Notes under the pieces: generated by a model
What the model saw: only the letters and a program-made list of their open reading frames with translations
Databases searched by the model: none
What the model was told of the DNA's origin: nothing
Source: Sebastes aleutianus
Taxonomy: Eukaryota; Chordata; Actinopteri; Perciformes; Sebastidae
Assembly: GCA_916700875.1 (NCBI GenBank)
Contig: CAKAKS010000022.1
Span: 15,390,065-15,454,064, forward strand
Length of the DNA: 64,000 bases
Direction of reading: 5' to 3'
Shown: positions 33,850 to 47,004 of the stretch, one piece after another
Numbering within the stretch: the stretch's first letter is position 1
How the letters are laid out: every line of letters starts with the position of its first letter
Position numbers and translations under genes: made by a program

Positions 33850-36260
33850 TGAACCAAGCCCTCTCAACAGAAGGGCCTTATAATTAAATATGCAAGCTGT
33901 GTTGCCATGCAAGGCCTCCCTGTTTCTGTCATATCTGCATTTGTCTTTTTTATTGTTCTGGGATTTTACCCATTCAAAACTAAGGTCAGCACAGGTCTTC
34001 TCTCAGGGAGTCAAATCTCCAGTAAGCCAAGTCATCATTTATGTGAATCAAGACAAGTAAAGTCTTCAGCTCTACCTGGATCCAGTCTCCTAATTTGACC
34101 AATATGTGCTCACTGAGGCGTGACAGATTTTCAAATTTAGCCGTCAGCAGACGGAGATTAAAAGTTTAACCTGTAAACAATGTACCCGGAGTAGATTAAC
34201 AGACACAAACAGATTTGCCAGAGCTGTTTAACAGGTAAAAAAAGCAGCTTATTCACAACAGGTAAAAAGATAAAGACTGCTTCCTCCGAATTAAGAGATA
34301 AAGAGGAGTGCAGTAGATTAGGCCTAATAAAACAGAAAGGCATTTATCCTGCACAGACAAATCTCTCTGTCTAAACAATAACAGCTGTTACTATGGAGTT
34401 CACAAATAACACCGCAGCATTTCCACATCTTTCCCCCTCACGCCAGAAATATTTGCCAGTTACATTACAAGCACTTAGGCGCTGAATCGGCGCCGCCCGC
34501 CCCGCTTTTCCCTCATGTGGTTAACATGGAAACACACACAATCTAGCATCCCCCTCAGAATACCGTCAACCCCCAAACTGTCCCATCGGACGAAAAGCGC
34601 CGCAAACATCAAGTGAAAAGTTGAGTGAGAACAAATGATGTGTTTGGCGAGGCTGGATCCAGGCCAGAGAGGAGAGGATGCAGATGAGCCTTCCTCCTCC
34701 TCCTCCTCTTCTTCCTCGTCAGCATTCCAACCTCATCCTGAACCAATATGTGGTTGTCTGTTAGCCTGCAGGAAAGAGAGAGACAGACAAACAAGGATGA
34801 AGTGAGAAGAAGTAGATGATGGGTGAGGGCTGAGCAGCGGGGTAAGAGAGGGGCGAGAGAGCCGGTGGAGAGCGTAGCGGGAGGGAGGAAGGGAGGGAGG
34901 GAGACGGAGAGAGATGGTTCATTAAACATTTAGAGGGATGGAGAGCAGACAGGCCTCTCCATTTCTCTCCTCTTACTGTTCAGGAGATGGGAGATTGAAT
35001 GTAGGTCTGCACCGTGCACCGAAATACACCACCACTGAAATCCCCTGCTTGTCCCCACAGGTCTAGATAATGGCTTGGAAATGTAACAGCACGACCCTAA
35101 ATATAGCCACCTCAGTCACGCCGTAACGCCGCGCTTAATCCCTATATCGCAACAACACACACACACATGCAAAAGACAAACACGCGGAGTAATGCAATTC
35201 CAAGGTTAGCCAAAGGAATTACGTGTTAGTCGAGCTTACCCGCAGTGTATCTGCCCGCTCCATATAAACTGGATTGTATTTACCCTTGTACACACCTCTG
35301 TGTATTGTCCCATTTAGCACGGTTCCCACTCATGCATCCTAATGGCCCCAGAGAGCCGGGGGAGTCTCTGCTGTCTGTTATTAGTGAGCAGCGCAGATCA
35401 ATGGGCTCTGGGACTGCAGAGCTAGCCTGTTAGCGCGCACCCCCATTCAGAGCCACTGAGCCGTGGCTAACTCCACGGCTAAAGTGTTTGCTAGTCTACC
35501 GAAGTGGGGAGGCGCACCTGTACCCGCCCGGCTCCTACAGATGTAAAGCTTGAGCTCTAAAGCCAGTGAGAAGTGAGACTGTGGACGAGAGATCAGGAGT
35601 CGTACAATAGGGGCCATTGACGTGACCCAGTGGATGGGTATTAAAGGGGCCGATTCACCCCCCCAAAAAAATACTCCCAACTTACCTCTAGTGATATCTA
35701 GCCATGCAGATGGGTTTATTCGTCAGCTTTCGAGATATCTGTCTCTGCCACAATTCAAAAGAAGCTGAAAGGGATTTAATTTGTTGTGCTCGAAGCATTG
35801 AAGACTTGCACTCAACGAATTTAACAGCATCTCTCCAGAAGCAGTGGCCCTGATAATCCACAGACCTTTTTCGTTTTTTTTACTGCAGAAAGCATTTTCA
35901 ATGAGAGGTAATAGAAATAAAACGTCTTCATGGCTATACTGTAGATACTGGTACAAGGTGAGCAGCGAAATGGGTTTCTTTGTATTTGACATGAACCCTT
36001 TAAACCTGCATTAATCAATATGTTTGATATTACTGAGTCAGACGACAATGTGGTCGCTCATGGAAAAAAAATAGTGAAGAATTGTTATCCAACGCTGAGT
36101 TTTTTTGGAGCTTTTTAGCCTCTTTTTTACCTCATTGTTTTGGTTTTGTGCATAGAAATAGAATAGGAACAGACATTGAACTGTTTTCCTTGGTCATTTG
36201 ACTAGCACAAAAGAAAATGGTGATTGTTGTTTGTTGTTATGGTGAAAGAGTATTGAAGCA
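33850..36260. other. Intron stretch, one MITE-like element, no recognised gene
   Basis: Apart from the TTAA element at 35645-35999 I recognise only simple patches: TCC/GA-rich at about 34690-34730 and 34860-34915. The frames of 60-106 aa show no domain. Confidence 0.5.
35645..35999. mobile_element. TTAA-flanked MITE-like element
   Basis: TTAA at 35641-35644 and 36000-36003 brackets ends AGGGGCCGATTC and AGGGTTCATGTC (reverse complement of the right). The interior CTAGTGATATCTAGCCATGC and TCAGCTTTCGAGATATCTG is repeat-like in my memory of teleost genomes. Weak inverted ends keep confidence moderate. Confidence 0.58.
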
Positions 36261-36560
36261 AAGAGACAAAACTGCTGCCATTTTGGACTGAAAATGCCTA
36301 TTATATTTATAATATTTTATTGTTCAACAAAGGCCATTTCGGTAGAATATGACAATAGAATAGAAATCATTTTGTTTTACTTTTGTATGGCACTTTTTGG
36401 GGTGGACGTTTTACTGGCGTCCGGCAGCCGCTGGGCGCTGATGTTGCAATGGAACAAACAATTGACTTTCGGTGCCACCGCACACGGCACCCTTTAGCGC
36501 CAGTGTGAAACGCACTGGGCGTTCCATCAACTATAATGTCGACCCATCTGCAGCAACAGT
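36260..36560 (+). repeat. Unnamed dispersed repeat, copy 2 (longest)
   Basis: It shares GCCATTTTGGACTGAAAATG, TATTTTATTGTTCAAC and TGGCGTCCGGCAGCCG with 31690-31845. It also shares CCTTTAGCGCCAGTGTGAAAC and CAACTATAATGTCGACCC with 51545-51605, linking the three copies into one family. Confidence 0.6.
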
Positions 36561-37200
36561 TAACGCTCCGAGAAAGTGCGCTGGAAGTGTGGTGACGTAG
36601 TAGGAGAGTTAATGTTGGTCTTCTATTCATCAGTTGAACAATGTCGCTTAAATATAACAACTTTATAAGCTGGGGAAATGGTGGTGGCTTTATCTGTCAG
36701 TTTGTTTTGATGTGTTTCTTCCCCCTGGTGGCCAGGAAGCCTTACATGAATTTTGAGTTGTAACTCAGTCATCCATCTGATCTGATGGGTGTTAAACAGT
36801 TTCTTTTGTTACATAACTGTTGTAGAATTGATCAGGTTGTGTACGGAAAGACTGCTGAATTGATGCATTTTGTTTGAATTATTCCCAAATATGCACTCAA
36901 AGTGTTTTATTATTATTATGATTAGGATCATTATGTGGAAAAATGCTATTATTATTCCCCTCAGTGTGTCTCTTGAATGCTTAACCGAGGCTTTTCAACT
37001 CTGACATGAATACGATTCTGAGAAAAAATGCTGACTTAAAACCAAAAAAGGAAAAAAAAAACGGATTCAAAGATACTGAATATCAGCCCCAAAATGTCAG
37101 CTAGATACGGTCTACAAAGTGTCACTTCTGGCCCCTCAAAAAGCTTTGTGTTGATTTGACAGTGCTTGCGTCTGGGATCTCATCGAGACACTGTGCTGTA

Positions 37201-37202
<2 letters not shown>

Positions 37203-37230
<28 letters not shown>
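37203..37230 (+). repeat. (CA)14 microsatellite
   Basis: Uninterrupted CA run of 14 units. Confidence 0.95.
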
Positions 37231-37231
<1 letters not shown>

Positions 37232-38264
37232 GCATAATGAGGCGATCCCTCTCCCTCTCTCCGCTCCATCAGCATATGTCAGCATATGGCTCCCTCCTCA
37301 GAGAGACTGTTGAACAGACTGATCCAGGTTTGATTCTGCTCTAGAGGTCCTGACCTGGGAGGCAGGGCAGAAAGGAAAGGAAATAGGAAAGGAAACAGCT
37401 GTCAGTCTTAACTCTCTCTTCTCGACCAACCTGATGCTGTCGTCTGGATTGTATTAGACTCCTCCTCCCTTCAACACACACACTCTTCAACCATGTGTGT
37501 GTGTTACGGAACATACAACCATATTGAGCCATCTGTTCCAGGGCTAATTGGTATGCATGACAATGTTTTTCCAACCCATAAAACCTAATGAAAATGAACA
37601 CCCCACCCGCCCTAATATCCCTTAATGCTATCACTCGCTCTCTGCCCCACCCTCCCCTCCACCCTCCACCCCTCCTCCTGTACAACATTACAGGCATAAT
37701 TACACTATAGTGGGCATTAGCAGCCCCTCTTCTAGAGGCACTTTCAGTCCAGGAGGCTGGTCCAAAAGACTGGAGATGTCCTGCTGCTCTCAGTGGTCGG
37801 TGATCCGTCAGCCTTCTGAGATCCAGGGCCCTCCCAAACCCCCCTATAAACTTGGCTCAGAGTGTGAATTGTTGTAATATAATGGAGTAAAGCTTTTGGA
37901 AACTCAGGGCTGCAATGTGCAAGTGATTTCCTCCTTAATGCTGACGGCACGCTTCAGGAATCAGACCCGGCAGAGAGGGACAGGAAGAAGGGAGGACGGG
38001 ATATAAAAAGCAAGACGAGGCAATAAATAGATGAATGACATGGCAGTCAGGAGTGTTGGAAGGTGGAAACATCTTTAATTAATGAGTAATTAACTAATTA
38101 ACCCCGACCTGTTTGTGTTGTGAAACGCTCTCTGAAATCAGTTGTATGAGATTTTCAAAGATGGTGCAGTTGATGAATTGGATTAATAATCTAGTCTATA
38201 AATCTATGTCAAAACTGAATGAAAGGAACTAGATGTGCAGTTTATTGGACTTAAATTTGGGACT

Positions 38265-38905
38265 TGGTTTACAAGACTTGAGACTTGACTTGAACTTGTC
38301 TCAACTGACTAGAGCCTTGACACTTGTTTCAACCAAACTTGAGACTTGACTTCGACTTGTCCTCCAGGACCTCTACATTAGATTTGACAAGACTTGAGGC
38401 TTGACTTGAACTTTCCCTCTAGGACCTGAAACTTTACTTTACATTAGATTTAACAAGACTTGAGGCTTGACTTGGACCTGTCTTGACTGCCTTGAGACTT
38501 GACTTGACACTTGGTTCAATCAGACTTGAGACTTGATTTGGACTTGCCCTCTAGGACCTGAGACTTAACATTAGATTTGACAAGATTTGAAGACTTGAAT
38601 TTGCTCTTGGACTTGTCTTAGCAAGACTTGAGACTTGACTTCAACTTGCCCTCTAGGACCTGAGACTTGACTTGACATTAGACTTGACAAGACTTGAGCC
38701 TTGACTTGGACTTGCCCCAAAATACCCTAAAGACTTGATTCGATTCTTATTTTGACAGGACTTGAGACTTTACTTGGACTTGTCTCGACTGACTAGAGAC
38801 TTGACACTTATTTTGAACAAACTTGAGACTTGAAGCTAGACTTAGATTTGCTCTTGGACTTGTTTTGACTTGCTTGAGACTTGACCTGTACTTACCCTAA
38901 AAGAC
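38265..38905 (-). repeat. CAAGTC-type tandem array (reverse orientation)
   Basis: GACTTGAGACTTGACTTGG-type phrases, with recurring CCCTCTAGGACCTGAGAC. Read on the minus strand they are CAAGTCTCAAGTC, the unit of the array at 32928-33845. The two arrays lie about 4.4 kb apart in opposite orientation inside one intron. Confidence 0.92.
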
Positions 38906-38909
38906 TTAA

Positions 38910-41810
38910 AAGCAGCTCTGGTGATCACCAAGAGTTTGGCAGGAAATTCATGTTGGATTCTTGTATTTCTGAAATAAAATCATATACGTCATATTTCCAT
39001 AGATGAAATCACTGATGTGTGTGTTGATGCAGCAACATATTGGACGTCCCAGGACAGAAGTGAAACCGTGAAGAGAGTTGAAAAAAAAAAAAGAAAATGG
39101 CAGGAAAAGAAAGAAAATGAGGGATGAAGGGGGAAGAAGAGAGGACTAAATGGACTTGGCAAAGCGTGGCTTTGTCCACATGAATCACAGCAGGGAAACG
39201 CTGGACAGCAGCCCGGGTCGCTCAGTGCAGTTTGTGGGCGTGTTCGTGTGTGACGAAGCGCTGAAGAATGTGGACAAAATGCCCGCGTTGTATTGAGTAT
39301 TTAAAGGGAGCCTGAGGTCAAACACACAAACGCACCATGAAATGATCTACGAGGAAAAATTACAGTAAAAAACAAGAGCTTTACAGATGTGTCCTCGCAG
39401 AGAAAAGAGAAAAACACCGCCCTCATGTTGCCCAATAAGTAGGTTTCTGTCACCAACGTGTTCGCCTTCGCCATCCTACCACTCCTTCCCCTCTGAGGTT
39501 GTGTGCGAACAACAGCATTAATGGTGGTTTATTAAAGTGTCAGAGGCGGTTTCTGCCTGTCCCCGACACAGGAACACACTGAGCCTGACCCTTAGAGAAC
39601 GGGCGCACCTCTAATTTTGGCAACACGTGCGTGTTTTGTAGTTTTTATTGGCGTCGCGCATGAAAGCAGCCGCCAAACGCTAACAGAGGTGATATCCAGG
39701 CTTTTGTAACCTTTGTGCTGCAAATGGCGTGGAGGTTTACACACAATGGGACGCAATTGTGCCGAAGCCAGTTCAACAAAATGTACTCGTGTTGTTAAAT
39801 CAGTGGTGTTTTGTCGCTGGCAACCGGCCGCCTTTTCTCTCTTTGTCTCTCTCCGCTGCCCTTATTACGCCATTTTCTGTCTCTACCCTGCTGTTTTCTG
39901 CTCAGTCGTCCCCTTTGGAGGTGTCACAACCATTGTGCGTGAAAACACCAGGGGGGGGGGATTTATTGTTCAAGAATGGCACAGCGGCGAAGGTGTTATA
40001 TGTCATACAGGTACACAATTTGAGGATTTACTGTAAAACACACACAGCACAAAGGATGCTCTGGTGACTCTTTTTGACCAGCGTCCCAAATCCGGGTCGT
40101 CTGAACTGAACCGGTACCAATCTGATATGATCCCCTCTGCCTCCCCGTCCACCCCCATCCGCTCTTTCTTCTGTTAGTTGGATCGGCATTGTTGGCCCGT
40201 TTTGTGGAGAAGCATTAGTCAAATGGGCCATCATCCCCGTCGGCGAGTCAGATGATGACTTTTGGCAGAACGCAGCCGCCGCTAGATGCCAGACAATCAG
40301 AGCCGTTGCCATTTCATCACACGGTCGCACACGGAACGCGCGGGGCACGCACGCCGACTCACACCGCACACAAGCTGTTTCTCATTAAGCCCGCAAACAT
40401 GAGAGATTGAGCGAGAGGTGATGACGGTGGAAGGCTTTTTCAGTCAAAAGAGAAGAAGAAGAAGAGAGAGGGGGAAAAACAACAAAGAGTCAAGGGTGAG
40501 AGTGTGTGCAGCGCTGTCATCCAAAGAGACGCCCGCCTACCCAACACCCAGTACCCTCAGCTACCCTCGCCCCATGCCCCGCCGACACTGCTGTTCCCAT
40601 AGCAACAAGACTCGGAGAGGAGGCGGGGGGGTGAAGAAGAGAGGAAGTGTGCTAAAGATTAGGGAGGAATTTTGCTGCTGCTGCTGCCTGGATTTGACCA
40701 ATCTGGTGTTGAGGCTTTAAGATGCTCTAATTCCTTCCCTCTATCACGTGCGCACACACACTCCAGGTCAGGCAGACGCGGAGCTAGAAAGCATAATTTT
40801 CGGGGAGATAATTCGAGGAACTGCACTGTCGAAGTAGGAGGAAGAAGAAGAAGTGGGACAAACTAAAGCAGGTTTTTCCCAAAATGCATTTTTTCAGCCC
40901 CCCTAAAATAGAAAAAAGCCACGAGCCACATATTCCATGTGGGAATATTTTCATCTTCAGCATTATGTGATCACCTCCATCTGTCCGTGCTTGAAAACCA
41001 GATGTGCATGAAATTTGCTTTGCTTATTCACAGCCCCAAGAGGAAGAGCACTATCGATTCTAGTGACCTCGTGACCTTTCCTACAGCGCCACCATTAAGA
41101 CACTTTCGATTTTCCAATGAGAAAAATCTCCTTATCGCCTAGTTGTAAAAAAAAACCACTATATTTGTTGACCACATTTTTATGCTCCCAGCAGACACAA
41201 TCCTATTGATTTTTGCTGACCAGATCAAATTTGTACATTTATTCGTTTATCGAATGTTTGGGGAAAACATTTCATATTGTCCAGGTTCAGTTAACCCTGA
41301 ATTTTGAAGAGTGAACGCATTGACCAGAGTCATGTGACGCTTCTTCTCAAGGCTCTGGGGAGAATATGAAATGCTGTGTGCTACGGGAGGAGGTGTCACG
41401 GTTACAAACACATAGTTCAAGTTTCCTGTTGCCTCTCGAATAACACACATAAGCAGAAACCGCGGAGTAAGATTTGCACCGGCTTTGTAAAGGACCTCAT
41501 TCATCAGAAACATGCTGTTTATGAACAGTGAAATCTTTTTAAATGGAGTCAAGAAAAAGCTTCAGCTTGAATGGAGATATTCTAATACCGATTTTCAATA
41601 CAAGTCCTTCTTTTGAGCTCTCAGCTGTGATACATTTACTGTTATTCATAGACTCGTGTTTTTTTTGTTTTTAGAGTTTCTCACTGTATTCAAGAGAAGC
41701 AGATCTGTTTAAAATGATTCTCAGCTGGATTTTTATTCCAAATGCTGTTGTTGTGTTTCCTGCTGCAGCTCAACAATATTCACGACAAGGTCCGTTTGTG
41801 ATATTCTTAC
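38910..41810. other. Intron stretch with no recognised gene
   Basis: Low-complexity GAA patches at about 40455-40470 and 40840-40855 and a short G run at 39950-39960. Frames of about 100-113 aa at 39713-40720 carry no recognised domain. No repeat ends were identified. Confidence 0.5.
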
Positions 41811-42194
41811 AGTGAAAGCCCTATCCCTCGGAAAAAACACCTAAAATAACTACCCAAAATGAATCAGGTCTAGCTCCTCAACCATAAGGCTTAGATGCAT
41901 ATATCTGGTCTCTTTTGAAAGGTAAGAAGTTAAGGAATATGAATAAAGTGTAAGTAAACTAAACTATATTACCATGGAGATTATAATGGAGAAGGAATTA
42001 TAACATTTTATCCTCGCCTATAGTATAAAATCTAAATTCTAAAGCAATATCACCATTATAACAAAGAACCAATAGACAATGGTGCAACTGAATGTATTCT
42101 ACAACTCTTTACTACAACTGGTGATGAAAATACACTAAAATACAACATTTGTGATACAATTTTAGTTTAGTTTTAGTTCAAAACGCTATTTATT

Positions 42195-42261
42195 TCCATA
42201 TAGCCATGTTGTGATTTGCGATTAATCGCGATTAAATATTGTAATCGAATGACAGCTCTAT
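42195..42261 (-). mobile_element. End fragment of a hAT-like element (TAGAGCTGTCATTCG type)
   Basis: Read on the minus strand it begins TAGAGCTGTCATTCGATTAC and continues ATATTTAATCGCGATTAATCG, a teleost hAT-type end. No partner end was identified upstream. Confidence 0.5.
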
Positions 42262-43041
42262 TTTTTATACATTAAAAAAAAATATTAAACATCGTCGTTT
42301 TGTTTATAATATAAATCAAAAGTCAGAAAATGAAAGCTATTCATAGACATGAGAGCGGAGCTTCATTCTTGACCTTGTGAGCACAATATTTATGATAAGA
42401 TATTCTAAACTTACTGTGTTTTTTTCCGGAGCTTTTTCAACCGTATCCGTACTGAGATAAGGTCAAATATGACAGTTTATTTAAGTCCTTTTTTTTTTGA
42501 CTTCACAGACAACAGGTCAGCATAAAAACTCACAATAGATTAAGATAAAGAACAATATCAATGTTTAGGATAATAGAATGAAGGAATGGCAGTTTTTTAT
42601 TCATATAATTATAAAGAGCATTTGTGTATTTTCATCCCAGGAGATGCTTTTTCCTGCTAAGCAAGGTTTTACGTTGTCATTTATGTTCAATTTAATCCAA
42701 GTATCCATTTATTCGCCACGCCGGTGCACGGACCAGCGCCTGCAGCATCTAACAAGGCAGCTTTAACTCCTCCAGTCATTTATACTTGCAGGAAAATATG
42801 AGAAACAAGCAAAATGAGAGACCCCATTCCACTTGTATCCGTGTGTGTCATGCATCAGTGTGTTTTCTACTATATAATGTGTGTGTGTGTGTGTCTCCTC
42901 TCATTAGCGTGTGCCGGCGTGCGGTAGCTCGTTAGCACAGAGCTAGCTGAGCGTCGGGGCACCGGTGCAGCTTCATTAGCTACTGTGACATTTATCTGAT
43001 CGTTTCCCTGCGTCGCATGCACCGCCACGTCTCCATGGCAA

Positions 43042-43068
43042 CCACACACACACACACACACACACACA
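43042..43068 (+). repeat. (CA)n microsatellite
   Basis: About 13 CA units. A GT run at 42878-42894 lies about 150 bp upstream in the opposite sense, giving another GT/CA inverted pair. Confidence 0.93.
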
Positions 43069-43706
43069 TTAAGGCAATCACACACAGTTCTTTCAGCTGG
43101 TCACAGTTATTCATAGACGCCGTCCTCCCTCCCCTACAGCACAGAAACATTGATAATGAATATGTGAAACGTGCTGTATTCAGCGGCGGTGGCTGCCGTC
43201 CCAGCGCTGTACCCACGGTGGGAGGAATAGCGCTTATTGTAAAGTTCAAGTGAATCACAGGCAATATCACACTCCCTCGTTTGGCTCGAGCAGGGCCCCC
43301 GGGAGCCAGTTTTTACCTCGCTGTAAGTCACTTACAGGAGAGGCGTTCCAAATAAATCAGTCGATACAGTACGCCACTCATTTAGTTTGAGTCACTAATC
43401 CGCCTCGCACCGCCGATGACAAAATCAGTTACAGAGTGGGATTCACGCCTCTCACGGCGTGTTGTGGTGAAGTTGCTAATCTTGTTTACAGTTTTGATAC
43501 AGCGGCGGAAAATATTCAGGACTGTGAAATGAATTGTGTGTGTGTGTGTGTGTTTCTCTGCTTGTGGCTGTCGTGCACAGAGGTGTAAGTTAGTAGAGGT
43601 GTGTATTAGCTTCTTCTTTACCATGTTGAGGACAAGAGCTCCTTAAAACGTCACACAATATTTTGTCATAACATTAGATACTCATGACTAAATAAGCAAA
43701 AATTAA

Positions 43707-44573
43707 AGTTGCAACAAGGAGTTTTAAGTGGTTATGAAACAGTCTAAATTTCCTATTGATGCCTCTATATGACCTATATGAGTAAACAAGACCGTCAGGG
43801 AGAAGATTGGCTATTTATTTGTAATGCTTGTCATCGGATTCAATCTCCGTGTAATCAGACAAAATGATTTAAGGCACGTAGGTTCGCCAGAAACTCCTTC
43901 AGCTCAGACTCCAGTGGGGCCGCAGACAGACCCAAATCAGATTTGACGTTATTCGACAGTCGGAGCATAGTATTAGTAGCTTTAGAGTTCATTCAGGGCG
44001 GGCGGTAGGGGTGGTGTATGGGTCAAACAAAAACAAGTCTTTCAACCACATGTCCCGTGTGAAACTAAAAGTAACGTTGACGTGAGTCACTTTGAGTCGT
44101 TATCGTCAGTCCCATGAGTCGCGTGAGTTGCTAGTCGGTGAAGTCAACGTCAACCACGACCGTTTCCTAACACTGAGTGGTTGTGTTGCCTAAACCTAAC
44201 TTCCTGAAGTTTATTTTGAAAGGACACTATTCATGTCATGAGCGTATATTTTACTTGTCGTCCCCGGCCCGTCCAAAAGTAATGCAACAGGGGTACCCCA
44301 TGCATCGGTCTCCGATGCCGAGGAGCACTGACCAAGTGGCGGTATTTGACGAGTTGGGAGTGTGTTACTACTGGAGACCCAGGCTGTATTGTTGGGCCCA
44401 CTGGAGGAGGAAAGGGAGGCACGGGAGAACCAGAACCATGACTAAAGGGGCAGACTTCCAGACCCTGCTGCAGTAAAATCAGAGGTTTTCTAAAGGGAGT
44501 CTGGTGCTTTGGAAACACTTTGTCCACAGGGAACGCCAAAATCAACACAAAATTAAAGCTCCTTGTAGCAGCT
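43707..44573. mobile_element. TTAA-flanked element with an internal nested repeat
   Basis: Inverted ends AGTTGCAACAAGGAGTTTTAA and AGCTGCTACAAGGAGCTTTAA (reverse complement of the right) lie between TTAA at 43703-43706 and 44574-44577. The 867-bp length is inflated by a dispersed-family copy at about 44010-44270. The remaining interior has no recognised coding sequence. Confidence 0.68.
44010..44270. repeat. Dispersed family copy nested in a TTAA element
   Basis: GTGTATGGGTCAAACAAAAAC, TGTCCCGTGTGAAACTAAAAG and GTGTTGCCTAAACCTAACTTC follow the same order as at 23.1 kb. It sits between the two halves of the TTAA element at 43707-44573. Confidence 0.62.
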
Positions 44574-44579
44574 TTAAAC

Positions 44580-45545
44580 TAAAAACTTGTTAAGGTATTA
44601 TGTAAACATTCAAAAAATAAAAAGCTAATCAGGACTGTGTGGGTGTGGTTGGATCTGATTTATCTAACAGTAAACACTCAACCCACCAACTGGCATTAGA
44701 TTCTGATTCAAATGTCGCTAAATCCTGATGCCCACTTAAAACCAGTGAGAAGAGCACATGGAAATTAAAAATAAATAATATGAAATAACTCAAACTGTTC
44801 TACCTTTGACAGCATCGCATCACTCATAGTATGAAGCTAATTGAGAAAACACGGGTCTTTAATTGACTCATTAATGTGGTTTAATAGCTTTTTTAAAGCT
44901 CTGAGATCACAAGTTGTGATGAACAGTAATGCTTTGAAAATAAATATTTTCTATGACTTTTCATTCCTTAATATGACGCTGCAAAAACACAAAATCATTC
45001 ATAAGCTTTTGACAATTTTTGAGAATTGGGAACAAGTTTCTTCACAGCAAACAGTGGTCTCACACCTTAAACCACTGAATGCCAAATGTCAGTCTGAAGA
45101 GGTAAAACTTTGCAGTATTTCATAAGAAAAAATAACAAAAAATATAGAAAAGTCTGAAAAAAAAGCTGGATTATTTTTCTTAATTATTTTATTTTTTTAT
45201 TTTGATTGTACATGTAAGACAAAACTTAGAAAACAGGAACAGAAAACGGATTTGAAAAAAAAAGAAATTTGTTAGTTGGAATTTCAGTTTTTTAAAATCA
45301 TAAATATAGACAACATTTTGAAAAACGCTAATAACATATGATCATAACGTCATGATGCATTTCCTCCAAACGTGAAAATATTGAATACTCGCTCGGCCCT
45401 CGATGTGCGTCCAGATCTTAAAAAACATTTTTTGTCTATTTGTGTGAAAGTTGTGTAAGAATCTGTCAAGCTGTGTTTGTGTGTGTGAGGAGATGTGACT
45501 GTCAGTGTGTGTGTGTGTTAACATGTCGGCACATGTGCGTATGTC
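44580..45545. other. AT-rich intron stretch with no recognised feature
   Basis: Strong A/T bias at about 45120-45330. The 94-aa frame at 44841-45125 has no domain. Confidence 0.5.
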
Positions 45546-45548
45546 AAG

Positions 45549-45549
<1 letters not shown>

Positions 45550-45591
<42 letters not shown>
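45550..45591 (+). repeat. (GT)n microsatellite
   Basis: About 19 uninterrupted GT units, the longest GT run in the window. The 213-aa minus-strand frame ending here is produced by this and other simple repeats. Confidence 0.96.
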
Positions 45592-45592
<1 letters not shown>

Positions 45593-45890
45593 CTGACCTT
45601 GGTTGCCCCGCTCCCTCGGGAGTGTGGGGGGGGGGAACTGATGTTTCTCACTCTGCTTGTCAACAAGATTAGTTCCCCTGTGGGACCGTTACACACCCTG
45701 CAAACACGCTGCCAATGAGAAGAAGTGTGTGACAGCTCGGCCCATCCATGAAACCATGATGTGTGTGTGTGTGTGCGCGCTGCGATTGCGGGGTTAAGGG
45801 AGTCAGATAGGATGTGTGTTTTAGAGCAGAAACAGAAGGGAGAAACAGCGGGGGGATCAACGCAGCCAGCCTCAACTGTATCCCCCCGTC

Positions 45891-45970
45891 TGTGTATGCA
45901 TGTGTGATGAGTGTGTATGCACGTGTGTAAGTGTGTATGCATGTGTGATAAGTGTGTATGCACGTGTGCC
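45891..45970 (+). repeat. 20/21-bp minisatellite (four units, alternating types)
   Basis: Units TGTGTATGCATGTGTGAT(GA/AA)G and TGTGTATGCACGTGTG alternate A-B-A-B, giving a 41-bp higher-order unit present twice. Confidence 0.85.
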
Positions 45971-46077
45971 TGTTTTTTTCTGAGAGCCCACGCTGAGCTC
46001 TGAGCTGTGCTTACTCCTGGACCTGGCTCATCTGCATCCGTCTCCCTCTCTCTCTTATTCCAGCTCTTACCTGCCTG

Positions 46078-46175
46078 TCCTCTCCGTTTCGTCCTCTCCG
46101 TTTCGTCCTCTCCGTTTCGTCCTCTTCGCCACGTCCCCTCCGTCTCGTCCCCGCCGTCTCGTCCCCTCTGTCTTT
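46078..46175 (+). repeat. 14-bp minisatellite, seven units
   Basis: Three identical TCCTCTCCGTTTCG units are followed by four diverged ones (TCCTCTTCGCCACG, TCCCCTCCGTCTCG, TCCCCGCCGTCTCG and a last degenerate unit) in exact 14-bp register. Confidence 0.93.
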
Positions 46176-46689
46176 TCTGTAGCACATTCCTGTCTGGCTG
46201 CCTGTTGGACTCCAGCTGTGAATAAGGCTAACAGAGGGGATAGCAGCCCGTTAATGTATTCCAGGTAGCTCAGCGCTGCCACCGTTTCCTCTGGCTCTTA
46301 TTCCCTCTACCTGGAATATGTAGTTTGATTCTTAATGTTGGTCCATCGCAACGCCACAGCCCAGGACAGTGACCGTTTAGATGCACTTAAAGCTGCACTA
46401 ATCCATCTTTTATACAAACAAATGGTTGCATACCTATAGTACACGTGATATGGAAGGTGTTGCTCGTAGTGACAAACTGTTCAGTTCTCCTCAGATCTAC
46501 GGTGCATTTTTTTGCATCTTTCAGCTCATTGTTTTGGTTTTACGTATTTTTTGTTTTGAGTCTCATCTCTCTCATCAGCCTCGTTTCCAGGCAGCTCCAT
46601 TATGTACAATATCCAGGTAGAAATTGGGAGGCGTTCGTCTTTTTACAAGCCAACTGTATGACCAGTAATCAAACAACCACATAACTTTA

Positions 46690-46820
46690 GTTCACAATTT
46701 CTGGGCCGTTTGACTTTCGCCTTTGTGAACGCTCATCGGACCAGTTGGAAAATTGAAATAGTATGTCATCTTTGCATTGGTTTGATTCAGGAACCGGACC
46801 TTCAGGTGTGAACCAGCCCT
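46690..46820. repeat. Fragment of a GTGTGAACC-ended dispersed element
   Basis: TTTGTGAACGCTCATCGGACC and ACCTTCAGGTGTGAACCAGCC resemble the GGTTCGG/TTCACACC teleost elements also suggested at 30060. It ends right beside the hAT element starting at 46827. Boundary uncertain. Confidence 0.4.
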
Positions 46821-47004
46821 TATTAGTACGGCTGCACGATATGGGGAAAAAACACATTGCAATATTTTTTTATTCACCCTTAATTTTGTAGGCTACATTT
46901 TAAAGTTAAATGCATAAATCTGGTGCATTTTGAGAGCAAAATTAAGAGGCTATAGATAAACAATGTTGTGCTCTTGTCCATAATCTAATCATAAAATCCA
47001 TTGC

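Noticed and set aside
45544..46185. Longest open frame in the window (213 aa, minus strand)
   Set aside because: It is built from GT/CA repeats and two minisatellites (TH repeats at one end, RRGRDGG-like repeats at the other), with no domain. Not a gene.
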